From assembly GCA_036273675.1 (NCBI GenBank), contig DASUHD010000142.1, positions 32,749 through 96,748 of the forward strand: a DNA stretch of 64,000 bases, read 5' to 3'. A model generated the notes under the pieces. It was given only the letters and a program-made list of their open reading frames with translations, was not told the origin of the DNA and ran no database searches. Below are positions 1-8,074 of the stretch, piece by piece. Both the position numbers and the translations under genes were made by a program. How positions within the stretch are numbered: position 1 is the first letter of the stretch; each line of letters begins with the position of its first letter. The stretch is from DAHUXT01 sp036273675. Its GTDB lineage: Bacteria; Chloroflexota; Ktedonobacteria; Ktedonobacterales; JADMIN01.

Positions 1-57
1 ATTGGGCAGGGCCTCGGTCACGACACCCTCAACCACAATGGCATCACGCTTGGGCAT
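1..57 (-). CDS. infA: Translation initiation factor IF-1, N-terminal fragment
   Basis: Only the first 19 codons lie in the window; the gene runs off the left edge. The translation begins MPKRDAIVVEGVVTEALPN, the usual IF-1 start leading into the S1-like OB fold that binds the 30S A site. An AGAAAGGA ribosome binding site lies just upstream. It is the last gene seen of the secY-adk-map-infA series, which is the standard end of the spc operon. A 264-bp spacer separates it from map and carries its own promoter candidate. Identity is secure from the N-terminal sequence plus position. Confidence 0.85.
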   Translation of the reverse strand, partial: MPKRDAIVVEGVVTEALPN

Positions 58-225
58 AACATCCTTTCTCTGCTGCTATCGCCTGTCTTTTCCGCATAAA
101 ATGGGGTTTCAGCCAACCGGCAAACCATCAGGCGACGCTCCCGACATAACCCAAAATCGCCTCCGCTGACGCGCGAGGAGAGGTCAGGAATATGCAGGGA
201 AGCAAAAAGCCGCAGCCAACTTCCA

Positions 226-254
226 AGTATAGCATATGCCTCCTGCTCCCGCAA
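226..254 (-). promoter_or_regulatory. Candidate extended -10 promoter for infA
   Basis: On the minus strand TTGCGG (249-254) and TATACT (226-231) are 17 bp apart, and TGC directly precedes the -10 (an extended -10). It would give a leader of about 160 nt before infA. The -35 matches only 3 of 6 bases, so this rests mainly on the -10. Nothing else was found in the map-infA spacer. Confidence 0.4.
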
Positions 255-321
255 GGGGCAGCATGCCAAAAACACCGATAGAATAGCCCATCACGGTCGG
301 CTATGTTGACCATCCTGCACA

Positions 322-1125
322 TCATGACTGACCCGCCGCCGCCACCGGAGCGACACCACTCGCCGTCAGCACATCCGGCCCATCCGCCGTAATCGCCACG
401 GTATGCTCGAAATGCGCCGCGAGGCTGCCATCGGCGGTCACGACAGTCCAGCGGTCGGCCAGCTCGCGTGTGCCAGGCCTGCCCGCGCTCACCATCGGCT
501 CGATACACATCACCATGCCTGGCCGGAGCAGCGGGTTCGCGCTCTTCGGATCGACATAGTTGAGCACCGTCGGCTCCTCATGCAGCGCGCGCCCAATACC
601 ATGGCCGGTATACTGGCGGATCAGCGAGAAGCCTTCGCCCTCCACGTACGTCTGGACGGCTCGGCTGATGTCCATCACCCGATTGCCGCTCTGCGCGGCG
701 GCGATGCCCCGGCGGAGCGCCTCTTCCGTCACATCCAGCAGGCGCCGCGCCTCGGGCGAGATCGCGCCGACCGGCACGGTGATAGCTGAGTCGCCATGCC
801 AGCCTTCCACCACCGCGCCAAAGTCTATCGAGACGATATCACCCTCGCGTAGCGCGTACGGGCCGGGAATCCCGTGAACAATCGCTTCGTTGACCGACGA
901 GCAGATGACGCCAGGAAACGGCCTGATGCCCTTAATCGGCGCATAGCCCTTGAAGTTGGAGGTCGCCCCGTGCCGCTTCAACGCGCGAATGGCGAGCGCA
1001 TCGAGCGCCGCGGTGGTAATCCCCGGCTGCACGGCCTGGCGCAGCTCGTCCAGAATCGCCATGACGACCTGCCCCGCGCGGCGGATGCCCGCAATCTCTG
1101 TTCGGCTGTAATAGTTGATCGGCAC
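322..1125 (-). CDS. map: Methionine aminopeptidase, type I
   Basis: Removes the initiator methionine from nascent proteins in the cytoplasm. It is 267 residues, typical for type I MetAP, with the pita-bread metal ligands visible in order: the Asp of SIDFGAVVEGWHGDSA (two Asp), the His of GHGIGRALHEEP, the Glu of CIEPMVS and the Glu of HFEHTVAI. The N-terminus begins directly with the catalytic domain, with no zinc-finger extension. It follows adk by 31 bp on the same strand, as in most spc operons, so co-transcription is likely. Confidence 0.97.
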   Translation of the reverse strand: MPINYYSRTEIAGIRRAGQVVMAILDELRQAVQPGITTAALDALAIRALKRHGATSNFKGYAPIKGIRPFPGVICSSVNEAIVHGIPGPYALREGDIVSIDFGAVVEGWHGDSAITVPVGAISPEARRLLDVTEEALRRGIAAAQSGNRVMDISRAVQTYVEGEGFSLIRQYTGHGIGRALHEEPTVLNYVDPKSANPLLRPGMVMCIEPMVSAGRPGTRELADRWTVVTADGSLAAHFEHTVAITADGPDVLTASGVAPVAAAGQS

Positions 1126-1156
1126 GCTGCTCTTCTCCGTCGGTTGCCTCTATTGT

Positions 1157-1810
1157 CTATCCCTGTGCCGCGCCCAGCTGCGCCAGAATAGCGTGGTTAA
1201 CATCGGCGATGGATTGCGTGCCATCGACCGTCACCAGCTTGCCCTGGCCCGCATAATAATCGGTCAATTGCAGCGTCTCCGAAAAGAAGATGTCCAGCCG
1301 GTGCTGAATCTTCTCGCCCGTGTCATCGCTGCGTTGATAGAGTTCGCTACCATCGATATCGCAGATGCCCGGCCTCTTTGGCGGGTTGGTCTTGATGTTA
1401 TACACATGGCCTTGCGCGCGGCAGATATACCGCCCGCTAAGGCGTTCCAGCAGCAACGCGCGCGGCACCTCCAGATAGATCACCCGCGCGATAGACTGCC
1501 CCATCTCCGCCAGACGCGCATCCAGAACGTCGGCCTGCACGTGATTGCGCGGGAAGCCATCCAGGATAATGCCTCGCGCGTCGTTCAGATTCCGCAGGCG
1601 TTCGAGAATCATGCCGACCACCAGCTCGTCTGGCACCAGATCGCCACGCTCATAGTACGGGCGCGCCTGCTGGCCGGCTGGCGTACCTTGCGCCATTGCC
1701 TCGCGGAGCAGATCGCCACTGGCGCACGGATCCAGACCGAACTGCCGCGCGAGCAGCGCGCTCTGGGTGCCTTTGCCACTGCCCTGAGCGCCAAGCAGTA
1801 TGAGATTCAT
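1157..1810 (-). CDS. adk: Adenylate kinase
   Basis: Interconverts ATP + AMP and 2 ADP in the cytoplasm. It is 217 residues with P-loop GAQGSGKGT at residues 7-15, DGFPRN at about 84-89 and a long LID domain. The LID is of the zinc-finger type, but the first knuckle reads CRAQ (Cys130, Gln133) where Cys-x2-Cys is usual; the second is CDID (Cys150, Asp153), a normal variant. One zinc ligand therefore appears lost. I chose the ATG at 1810 over longer in-frame starts because the P-loop must be near the N-terminus and an AGGGAGG site precedes it. It sits between secY and map. Confidence 0.97.
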   Translation of the reverse strand: MNLILLGAQGSGKGTQSALLARQFGLDPCASGDLLREAMAQGTPAGQQARPYYERGDLVPDELVVGMILERLRNLNDARGIILDGFPRNHVQADVLDARLAEMGQSIARVIYLEVPRALLLERLSGRYICRAQGHVYNIKTNPPKRPGICDIDGSELYQRSDDTGEKIQHRLDIFFSETLQLTDYYAGQGKLVTVDGTQSIADVNHAILAQLGAAQG

Positions 1811-1930
1811 CGAAAGCGCCTCCCTGTGCGTCCGACCTGAAGTGGATCGGGGTATGTCCACCGCTCCGTTGCGGCGAACGTCCATCGAGCTTTACCTGCT
1901 CCGCAAGGCCTGTCTATCTGCACGGCAGAA

Positions 1931-1965
1931 GCGCGCGAGACTGCCCCAGTGGACAACTCGCGCGC
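1931..1965 (-). other. Inverted repeat in the secY-adk spacer
   Basis: Arms GCGCGCGAG (1931-1939) and CTCGCGCGC (1957-1965) pair over 9 bp, and the loop holds a further ACTG/CAGT pair. There is no T-run on either side, so it is not a canonical terminator. It could be an attenuator, an RNA-processing site or a protein-binding hairpin between secY and adk. Confidence 0.4.
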
Positions 1966-1990
1966 CTCACGACTCTTTTCCGACCGATAG

Positions 1991-3331
1991 CTAACTCAAG
2001 AAGCCTGAGTAATTGCGCATCACCATCTGCGCCTCAAGTTGTTTGATCGTATCCAGCGCCACGCCGACGATAATCAGCAGCGAGGCCGCCTGGAAGGGTA
2101 AATTGTTCTGGTTGGTGCTTATCAGCGCGGGCGCCACCGCCACTATGCCCAGGAAGATCGCGCCCCCGAACGTCAGGCGATGCATCACCTTGGTCAGATA
2201 CTCGTTCGTGCGCGCGCCTGGACGTATGCCCGTTATGAAGGCGCCCTGCTTCTGCAAGTTCTCTGCCAGATTCTGTTGCTCCCAGAGAACGGTCGCGTAG
2301 AAGAAGGTGAATAGGCCAACCATCAAGCCAAAGATCACCCAGTACCACCAGTTGGTCGTATCCAGCCAGGTGCGGATAGTCACGAAGAAGTTATGCAGCC
2401 CGGTATTGGTGCTGGTCTGCATGAAATTCGCGATAATCACCGGCAGCAGCAACATCGAACTGGCGAAGATAATCGGGATCATGCCCGCGCTGTTGACCTG
2501 CATGGGAATGTAGGTCGTCTCCTGCCCCGCGCGCTCCATCGCAAAGACACGCCGCTTCGAGGGATACTGCACCGGGATGCGCCGCTGCGCCAGATAGACC
2601 ATCACCATCACGAAGGTCATCGCCAGCCCCAGCGCCACGATAAACAGGATGCCAATCGCGCCGCCGGTGCTCAGGCCGCTGCCCGCGCCACCGCTGTTGC
2701 TGATAAGCTGCGACCCGATCTGCTGCGGGATACGCACCATGATGTTGGCGAAGATAATCAGCGAGATGCCGTTGCCGATGCCGTTCTCGGTAATGAGTTC
2801 GCCGATCCAGACCAGGAACATCGTTCCCGCCGTCAGGCTAACGAGCGCCGAGAGTGTCGGGACAAACGAGCTTCCGTTGAAGAGGTTGAACTGTGTCGGC
2901 TGAATCGCGCCCAGTTGCACCAGCAGCGCCATCTGGCCAAACGCCTGGAGCAACGCCAGTGGCACAGTGATGTAGCGCGTAATCTGCGCCAGCCGGTTGC
3001 GTCCCGCCTCACCCTCGCGCTGCATCGCGCCGAGCTTCGGAATGATGCCCTGCAACAGCTGGACGACGATGCTGGCGGTGATATAGGGGTAGACGCCCAT
3101 CGAGGCGATGCCGAAGGTATAGAGTGAACCGCCGGTAAATACGTCGAGCAGGCCAAAGAATTGCTTCAGGTCGCCAGTGTTTGAGCTATTGGCGTTGCTC
3201 AGCGCGGCAGGATCGATGCCAGGCACAGGCACATAGGCCACAAGGCGGAATACCAGCAGCATGGCTATCGTGAAGAGGATCTTATTCCTCAGGTCCGGGA
3301 TAGTCCAGATGCTGCGCAGGCGGTTCAACAT
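1991..3331 (-). CDS. secY: Protein translocase subunit SecY
   Basis: The central pore subunit of the SecYEG channel in the inner membrane. It is 446 residues with the expected ten hydrophobic segments and conserved family features: a first helix with RLVAYVPVPGID, the plug region, and the cytosolic loop in FSGGAIF-type context near TRTNEYLTKVMHRLTFGGA. The C-terminus ends RNYSGFLS. It lies downstream of rplO but is separated from it by 246 bp holding a perfect hairpin and a strong promoter, so it probably starts its own transcription unit with adk and map. Confidence 0.98.
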   Translation of the reverse strand: MLNRLRSIWTIPDLRNKILFTIAMLLVFRLVAYVPVPGIDPAALSNANSSNTGDLKQFFGLLDVFTGGSLYTFGIASMGVYPYITASIVVQLLQGIIPKLGAMQREGEAGRNRLAQITRYITVPLALLQAFGQMALLVQLGAIQPTQFNLFNGSSFVPTLSALVSLTAGTMFLVWIGELITENGIGNGISLIIFANIMVRIPQQIGSQLISNSGGAGSGLSTGGAIGILFIVALGLAMTFVMVMVYLAQRRIPVQYPSKRRVFAMERAGQETTYIPMQVNSAGMIPIIFASSMLLLPVIIANFMQTSTNTGLHNFFVTIRTWLDTTNWWYWVIFGLMVGLFTFFYATVLWEQQNLAENLQKQGAFITGIRPGARTNEYLTKVMHRLTFGGAIFLGIVAVAPALISTNQNNLPFQAASLLIIVGVALDTIKQLEAQMVMRNYSGFLS

Positions 3332-3481
3332 GCTCGCCTCCAGAAAACGGGTCGGTCTCGGTGATGCTGGGTCGTCTCAGAATCTTCTGTAGCTATTATG
3401 CGTAAGCGCGGTCCGGATGTCTACACAAGTATCGTCATGATGCCGATTGCCAGAATATCTCGCCGCCGCGCACATACGCGT

Positions 3482-3510
3482 ATTGTATACGACCGATGCG
3501 CTTATGTCAC
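3482..3510 (-). promoter_or_regulatory. Sigma-A type promoter for secY-adk-map
   Basis: Minus-strand GTGACA (3505-3510) and TACAAT (3482-3487) are exactly 17 bp apart, each matching 5 of 6 consensus bases. It lies about 150 bp upstream of the secY start, in the only sizeable spacer of the spc operon. It implies uncoupled transcription of secY-adk-map-infA from the ribosomal genes. Confidence 0.7.
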
Positions 3511-3540
3511 CCACAATAGGCGGATGGATGTAGATGGCGA

Positions 3541-3563
3541 CCCCTCCTCGATTCGAGGAGGGG
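3541..3563 (-). terminator. Perfect hairpin just after rplO
   Basis: An 11-bp perfect inverted repeat (arms CCCCTCCTCGA and TCGAGGAGGGG, 1-nt centre) starts 15 bp beyond the rplO stop. It lacks a T-run on the minus strand, so it is either a Rho-independent-like stop of reduced efficiency, a 3'-end stabiliser, or a member of the CCCCTC/GAGGGG hairpin family seen at 47204 and 53768. Confidence 0.45.
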
Positions 3564-3577
3564 CTTGCGCTTGCCCG

Positions 3578-4081
3578 TTATACCTTGGGCGGCTCTTTGC
3601 CCGAGCGCCGTGTCTTCACGGTCTCGCGCATTGCGATCAGCGTGACACTGCCACCGGCCTGCTCAATCGCCGCGCGCGCCGACTCCGACACCTTGTGCGC
3701 GGTGACGTTGAGCGCGTGATTGACCTTGCCGTTGCCCAGCACCTTGAGCATACCCTTGGTGTGCGACGCCCGGATAAGCCCGTGCGCCGCCAGCGTCTCG
3801 GTGTTGACCTGCTCGCCCGCGCCAAAGCCCTTGAGATCGCTCAGGTTGACGACGATATATTCCTTGCGGAACGGGTTCTTGAACCCACCCAGATACGGCA
3901 TGCGGGTCGCAAACCGTGTCTGGCCGCCCTCGAAATGCGCCGGGATGCTCGCGCCAGTACGCGCCTTCTGGCCCTTCTGGCCGCGACCAGAGGTCTTCAC
4001 ATGGCCGGAGCCATGCCCGCGACCGACACGCTTGCGCCGATGGCGCGCTCCAGCGGGAGACCGCAGTTCGTCGAGTCTCAT
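3578..4081 (-). CDS. rplO: 50S ribosomal protein uL15
   Basis: A large-subunit protein of 167 residues, slightly longer than the usual 145-150. The diagnostic Gly-rich RNA-binding N-terminus RVGRGHGSGHVKTSGRGQKG is present, then GGQTRFATRMP, with the globular C-terminal domain ending in a basic tail. Its ATG overlaps the rpmD stop as ATGA, so the two are translationally coupled; a GGAAGAGGTG ribosome binding site lies inside the end of rpmD. It is the last ribosomal gene before the hairpin and promoter that precede secY. Confidence 0.97.
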   Translation of the reverse strand: MRLDELRSPAGARHRRKRVGRGHGSGHVKTSGRGQKGQKARTGASIPAHFEGGQTRFATRMPYLGGFKNPFRKEYIVVNLSDLKGFGAGEQVNTETLAAHGLIRASHTKGMLKVLGNGKVNHALNVTAHKVSESARAAIEQAGGSVTLIAMRETVKTRRSGKEPPKV

Positions 4082-4263
4082 GCCGACACCTCTTCCACCC
4101 GCACCAGATGCGAGACTTTGTTCACCATGCCACGGATGACCGGCGAATCTTCATGCTCGACCGCCTGGTGCAGCTTGCGCAGCCCCAGCGCTTCGATGGT
4201 GCGCTTCTGCCGCTCGGGATATCCGATGGCGCTCTTGGTATAGGTTATCCGAATCTTTGCCAT
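4078..4263 (-). CDS. rpmD: 50S ribosomal protein uL30
   Basis: A 61-residue protein of the expected size: MAKIRITYTKSAIGYPERQ, then the family motif TIEALGLRKLHQAVEHEDSP and VIRGMVNKVSHLV. A much longer open frame exists upstream but is an Ala/Val-rich shadow of the rpsE tail; the ATG at 4263 follows a GGAG site and matches the family start. The spacer to rpsE is 103 bp, and the gene overlaps rplO by 4 bp. Confidence 0.95.
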   Translation of the reverse strand: MAKIRITYTKSAIGYPERQKRTIEALGLRKLHQAVEHEDSPVIRGMVNKVSHLVRVEEVSA

Positions 4264-4366
4264 ATCTTCTGCTCCACACGCGCTCGCCAGCTTGCCAGCC
4301 ATCCGCTGGTAGTTCTGTCGGCGCGACCTCGCGAGAACGATGCTAGCGACCCAGCGACCTGGCGTC

Positions 4367-5101
4367 CTAGCGACGCGGGCCGGCGCCGCCACCGGGGCGA
4401 TTGCCGCCGCGACCGGGGCCACCACGACCAGGACCGCCACGGCCAGGGCCACCGCGATCACCACCAGGGCCACCCGTTCCGCCACCGTCGCCACGTCCAC
4501 CACGGCGACGATCACCGCCACGCTCCTCGCGCTCCTCGCGCACAGGCGGGGTGTACGTCGCGGCTGCCGCGACCTCATCCGAGATGCGTTGCGCCTGGCG
4601 CGCGCCCACCAACTCGGCGACCGAGCGACCGCGCCGCGCCGCCTCCGACTCGAAGGACGCCAGCGACCGCAGACCGTTCATCGTGGCCATCACAGTATTG
4701 AGCGAGGTCGAACTCCCGAGCGACTTCGTGAGAATGTCGCGGATACCCGCCGCCTCAACCACCGCGCGCACCGCGCCCCCGGCGATCACACCGGTGCCAG
4801 CGGCGGCAGGCTTGAGCATCACCTCCGACGCGGCGAAAAGGCCACGCGAGAGGTATGGGATCGTCGTACCCTGTAGCGGCACCGCAATCAGGTGCTTCTT
4901 GGCGTCTTCGACGCCCTTGCGAATGGCCTCTGGCACCTCACCGGCTTTGCCCAGACCCACTCCGACATGGCCAGAACGATCTCCGACCACCACCAGCGCG
5001 CGGAAGCTGAAGCGACGTCCGCCCTTCACCACTTTCGCCACGCGAGCGACCTGAACCACCGTCTCTTCCAGATTCAGTCGCGATGCGTCAATTTTCGGCA
5101 T
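4367..5101 (-). CDS. rpsE: 30S ribosomal protein uS5 with RG-rich C-terminal tail
   Basis: A small-subunit protein at the mRNA entry tunnel, involved in decoding fidelity. Residues 1-165 are a normal S5: double-stranded RNA-binding domain with VVKGGRRFSFRALVVVGD and GHVGVGLGKAGEVPEAI, then the C-terminal domain with GTGVIAGGAVRAVVEAAGI. It continues to 244 residues, where about 166 is usual. The last ~60 residues are almost only Gly, Arg, Asp and Pro with repeated GRGGP units, an RGG-type disordered tail. Base composition of the tail follows the simple repeat. It sits 16 bp downstream of rplR. Confidence 0.97.
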   Translation of the reverse strand: MPKIDASRLNLEETVVQVARVAKVVKGGRRFSFRALVVVGDRSGHVGVGLGKAGEVPEAIRKGVEDAKKHLIAVPLQGTTIPYLSRGLFAASEVMLKPAAAGTGVIAGGAVRAVVEAAGIRDILTKSLGSSTSLNTVMATMNGLRSLASFESEAARRGRSVAELVGARQAQRISDEVAAAATYTPPVREEREERGGDRRRGGRGDGGGTGGPGGDRGGPGRGGPGRGGPGRGGNRPGGGAGPRR

Positions 5102-5117
5102 GTGCTCCCCCGCGCCT

Positions 5118-5543
5118 CTAGAAGTCCAGGCCGCCCTTGCGGGCGCCCTCGGCCAGCGCCGCTACGCGCCCATGATAAATATAGCCGCCGCGGTCAAAGA
5201 CCACCGCTGTGATGCCTAGCGCCTTCGCCCGCTGCGCAATGACCTGGCCGACCTGCCACGCCTGGACGACGCGCTTGTTCTTCGTCAGCCCCTTGATCGC
5301 CGCCGCCGTCTCGTCGCTCTCGGTCAGCGCCTCGGTTTTCTTGGCCTCCGCCGCGAACTGCGGATCGCGCGACGATGCGGCCACCAGCGTATGGTTCCGC
5401 GTATCGTCGATCACCTGTGCGTAGATCTGCGTCGCGCTTCGGAAGACGGCGAGGCGCGGCCGCTGGCTCGTCCCCGAGACCTTCTTGCGCACGCGCTGGT
5501 GCCGCCGCAGGCGCGCCTGATTGGAATACTGCTTCTTAATCAT
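5118..5543 (-). CDS. rplR: 50S ribosomal protein uL18
   Basis: Binds 5S rRNA together with uL5. It has 141 residues where about 120 is common; the extra length is an insertion around residues 70-90 (KKTEALTESDETAAAIKGLT region). Recognisable parts are the basic N-terminus RRHQRVRKKVSGTSQRPRLA, VFRSATQIYAQVIDD, and the C-terminal VFDRGGYIYHGRVAALAEGA. It is followed after 16 bp by rpsE. The 150-bp spacer to rplF is longer than most in this operon and holds only short GGAGG/CCTCC inverted repeats. Confidence 0.97.
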   Translation of the reverse strand: MIKKQYSNQARLRRHQRVRKKVSGTSQRPRLAVFRSATQIYAQVIDDTRNHTLVAASSRDPQFAAEAKKTEALTESDETAAAIKGLTKNKRVVQAWQVGQVIAQRAKALGITAVVFDRGGYIYHGRVAALAEGARKGGLDF

Positions 5544-5693
5544 CTCTCTGCTCCATGCAGACCTTCAACAGGAGGCCTCCCAGTCGGACTACGTGACGTG
5601 GCTGGCACTACGTCCACCCACGACCGGGCAGCGCCTCCTAGAATACACGAGAAACATGCGATATGGCCAGTGCGGCCCGCCAGAGCCAGACGG

Positions 5694-6248
5694 CTACTTC
5701 TTGCCGCCGACCTTCCCAGCCTTCCCAGCCTTCATACGTACCCGCTCGCCGCTGTAGCGAATGCCCTTGCCCTTGTATGGCTCCGGCTTGCGGATCGAGC
5801 GAATATTGGCCGCCACCTGGCCCACCATATGTTTGTCGATGCCGGTGACGCTGAGCCTGGTCGTGCCGTCCACAGTGAATGAGATGCCCTCCGGCGGGTT
5901 CATCTGCACCGGGTGCGAGAAGCCCACTTGAAAGACCAGATTCTCGCCGACCTTCGCGACACGATAGCCCACCCCCTGCAATTCGAGGTTCTTGGTGAAG
6001 CCATCTTTGACGCCGACCACCATATTGTTGAGCAGCGACCGTGAAAGCCCGTGCAGTGATTTGCTCTGCTTGCTGTCATCAGGCCGGGAAACGGTGAGCG
6101 TATCACCATCCTGGGTGATTGTCAGCATCGCAGGGAAGGTGTGGGACAGACTGCCCTTCGGCCCGGTCACCGTGACGGCGTTGCCCGCGCCAACTTCCAC
6201 CTTCACACCGGCTGGCACCGTAATCGGCGACCGTCCAATGCGCGACAT
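5694..6248 (-). CDS. rplF: 50S ribosomal protein uL6
   Basis: A two-domain large-subunit protein near the factor-binding site, 184 residues, normal length. MSRIGRSPITVPAGV opens the protein, TVTGPKGSLSHTF follows, and the C-terminal signature RSIRKPEPYKGKGIRYSGE is intact. The end is a Lys/Gly-rich tail (MKAGKAGKVGGKK). It lies 18 bp downstream of rpsH. Confidence 0.98.
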   Translation of the reverse strand: MSRIGRSPITVPAGVKVEVGAGNAVTVTGPKGSLSHTFPAMLTITQDGDTLTVSRPDDSKQSKSLHGLSRSLLNNMVVGVKDGFTKNLELQGVGYRVAKVGENLVFQVGFSHPVQMNPPEGISFTVDGTTRLSVTGIDKHMVGQVAANIRSIRKPEPYKGKGIRYSGERVRMKAGKAGKVGGKK

Positions 6249-6266
6249 ATCGTACCCCCTGACTGA

Positions 6267-6662
6267 CTACCAGACGTAGCAGACCACTTCGCCGCCAAGC
6301 CCCTGCTGAAATGCCTGGCGACCCGTCATCAAACCGCTGGGCGTCGAAATAATCGCCGTACCCAGGCCACCGCGCACGCGCGGAATGGCGTCGCGGCGGG
6401 TGTAGACGCGCAAACCGGGCTTGCTCACACGCTTGAGCTGAGTGAGCACCGGGCGCTTGTCCACATAGCGCAGGGTGATGCGAATCGTCCCCTGCGGATT
6501 ATCCTTGATGACGTCGAAATCCTTGATATAGCCTTCGTCTTTGAGGATACGCGCAATGGCGACCTTCATATTCGAGGCGGGAATGATCACGCGCGTATGG
6601 CGCGCCATGATCGCGTTGCGGATGCGTGTCAGCATATCCGCGATGGGATCGGTCATGTTCAT
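6267..6662 (-). CDS. rpsH: 30S ribosomal protein uS8
   Basis: Binds 16S rRNA helix 21 and, in Escherichia coli, represses the spc operon. It has 131 residues with MTDPIADMLTRIRNA at the start and the C-terminal STPSGLMTGRQAFQQGLGGEVVCYVW, both diagnostic. Two in-frame ATGs (MNMTDP) are available; I give the upstream one. Spacing to rpsN is 20 bp. Confidence 0.98.
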   Translation of the reverse strand: MNMTDPIADMLTRIRNAIMARHTRVIIPASNMKVAIARILKDEGYIKDFDVIKDNPQGTIRITLRYVDKRPVLTQLKRVSKPGLRVYTRRDAIPRVRGGLGTAIISTPSGLMTGRQAFQQGLGGEVVCYVW

Positions 6663-6682
6663 TACAAGCCCTCCTCGCAGTC

Positions 6683-6868
6683 CTACCAGCTCGACTTAGT
6701 GACGCCGGGCAGCTCGCCCCGCAGGGCGCGCTCGCGGAAGCAGATGCGGCAGAGGCCAAACTTGCGCATGTAGGCGCGGGGCCGACCGCAGTTGCCGCAG
6801 CGGTTGTGCTGGCGAACTTTGAACTTAGGCTTGCGCTGGGACTTGACGATCATCGAAGTCTTTGCCAT
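6683..6868 (-). CDS. rpsN: 30S ribosomal protein uS14, zinc-binding type (S14Z)
   Basis: A 61-residue zinc-ribbon form with Cys-x2-Cys pairs CGNC and CRIC holding one zinc, as expected for the C+ paralogue. The ATG at 6868 follows a GGAGGGGG site and gives the family length; a longer in-frame start is available but not conserved. It lies between rplE (141-bp spacer) and rpsH. Because the zinc form is the one in the operon, a zinc-independent copy, if any, would be elsewhere. Confidence 0.96.
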   Translation of the reverse strand: MAKTSMIVKSQRKPKFKVRQHNRCGNCGRPRAYMRKFGLCRICFRERALRGELPGVTKSSW

Positions 6869-7009
6869 CGTTGCCCCCTCCAGGGCGAGGGACCGGGCTT
6901 CGGTGGAACGATGCAATGATTCACACCGGTTTCCGGACCCTTAGTCCCGCATATCGCGGTACTCAATCAAAAACACTGAACACAAAATAGCTACTCATAG
7001 CTACAGAAG

Positions 7010-7606
7010 CTACGCCTGCTGGGTCTGCTGATGCTTGAACGGCATGCCCACCAGCTGGAGCAGGCGGCGTCCCTCTTCGTCGGTGTGGGCGGTGGTCACG
7101 ATGGTGATCTCCATGCCGCGCACCTTGTCGATCTTGTCGTAGTTGATCTCCGGGAAGACCAGTTGCTCGCGAATGCCCAGGGTATAGTTGCCGCGCCCAT
7201 CGAATGAGTCGCGCGAGACGCCCTGGAAGTCGCGCAGACGTGGCAGCGCCACACTCACCAGCTTATCCAGAAAGTCATACATATGGTTGCCGCGCAGCGT
7301 GACCGTGCAACCGATGGGGTTGCCCTCGCGCAGCTTAAACGACGCCACCGAGCGCTTCGCCTTCGTAACCACCGGGCGCTGGCCCGTGATATCGCTCAGG
7401 TCGCGCACAGCGTTCTCCATCGCCTTCGGCGTCTGGAGCGCCTCGCCCATGCCGATATTGATCACGATCTTATGAACAACGGGCGCCTGCATGACATTGG
7501 AATAGCTAAATTCTTTCATGAGCGCCGGAACGATTTCCTTGCGATAGCGCTCTTTCAATCTAGGCGTGGTTGGCGCCGCTTTTGGTGTCGCCTTTGATGT
7601 TGCCAT
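7010..7606 (-). CDS. rplE: 50S ribosomal protein uL5
   Basis: A 5S rRNA-binding protein in the central protuberance that contacts P-site tRNA. It has 198 residues, slightly extended at both ends (N-terminal ATSKATPKAAPTTP and a C-terminal KHQQTQQA). The family core is clear: KIVINIGMGEA, LSDITGQRPVVTKAKRSVA, REGNPIGCTVTLRG and the NYTLGIREQLVFPEI signature. It starts 3 bp after the rplX stop. Confidence 0.98.
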   Translation of the reverse strand: MATSKATPKAAPTTPRLKERYRKEIVPALMKEFSYSNVMQAPVVHKIVINIGMGEALQTPKAMENAVRDLSDITGQRPVVTKAKRSVASFKLREGNPIGCTVTLRGNHMYDFLDKLVSVALPRLRDFQGVSRDSFDGRGNYTLGIREQLVFPEINYDKIDKVRGMEITIVTTAHTDEEGRRLLQLVGMPFKHQQTQQA

Positions 7607-7609
7607 GGC

Positions 7610-7996
7610 TTAATCCCTCGTATGTTCCTGAATAAGCTGGCCGCACTGCTTGCACACCCGGCGCACCCGCTCCTTCTCATCCGCATCCGAAGCGACGTGC
7701 TCATGGCCAATGCGTGTTGGCTTGCCACACTCCGTGCAGATGACCATGACATTGGACGCATGCAGCGGCATCGCCTTCTCGATGATGCCCGCCGCCATGC
7801 CCCGGCCTGCCTTCATATGCTTCTTGGCGATATTGACGCCCTCCACGATCACCTTGTTCTCGCGGGGCATCGCGCGCTGCACCGTTCCACGCTTGCCGCG
7901 ATCTTTGCCGGTCAGCACCAGAACGGTATCGCCTTTATGCACATGCAGCTTGGCCAGGTGCAGGGGCTTATTCTCATGTTTGTGAGTTGTCGCCAT
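7610..7996 (-). CDS. rplX: 50S ribosomal protein uL24 with zinc-ribbon tail
   Basis: An assembly initiator for the 50S subunit and a protein of the exit-tunnel rim. The KOW motif is at VHKGDTVLVLTGKDRGKRGT (residues about 20-39), followed by VEGVNIAKKHMK. The C-terminal third carries two Cys pairs, CTEC and CKQC, separated by about 25 residues, consistent with a structural zinc ribbon that many but not all bacteria have. Length 128 residues. It is coupled to rplE with a 3-bp gap. Confidence 0.97.
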   Translation of the reverse strand: MATTHKHENKPLHLAKLHVHKGDTVLVLTGKDRGKRGTVQRAMPRENKVIVEGVNIAKKHMKAGRGMAAGIIEKAMPLHASNVMVICTECGKPTRIGHEHVASDADEKERVRRVCKQCGQLIQEHTRD

Positions 7997-8074
7997 CTAC
8001 TTCTTCGCCTCTTCCCTTGCCCTTTGGCCTCTTCGTCTCTCACTTCTCACCCACGCTCATCGCCGCGCTCCGTC

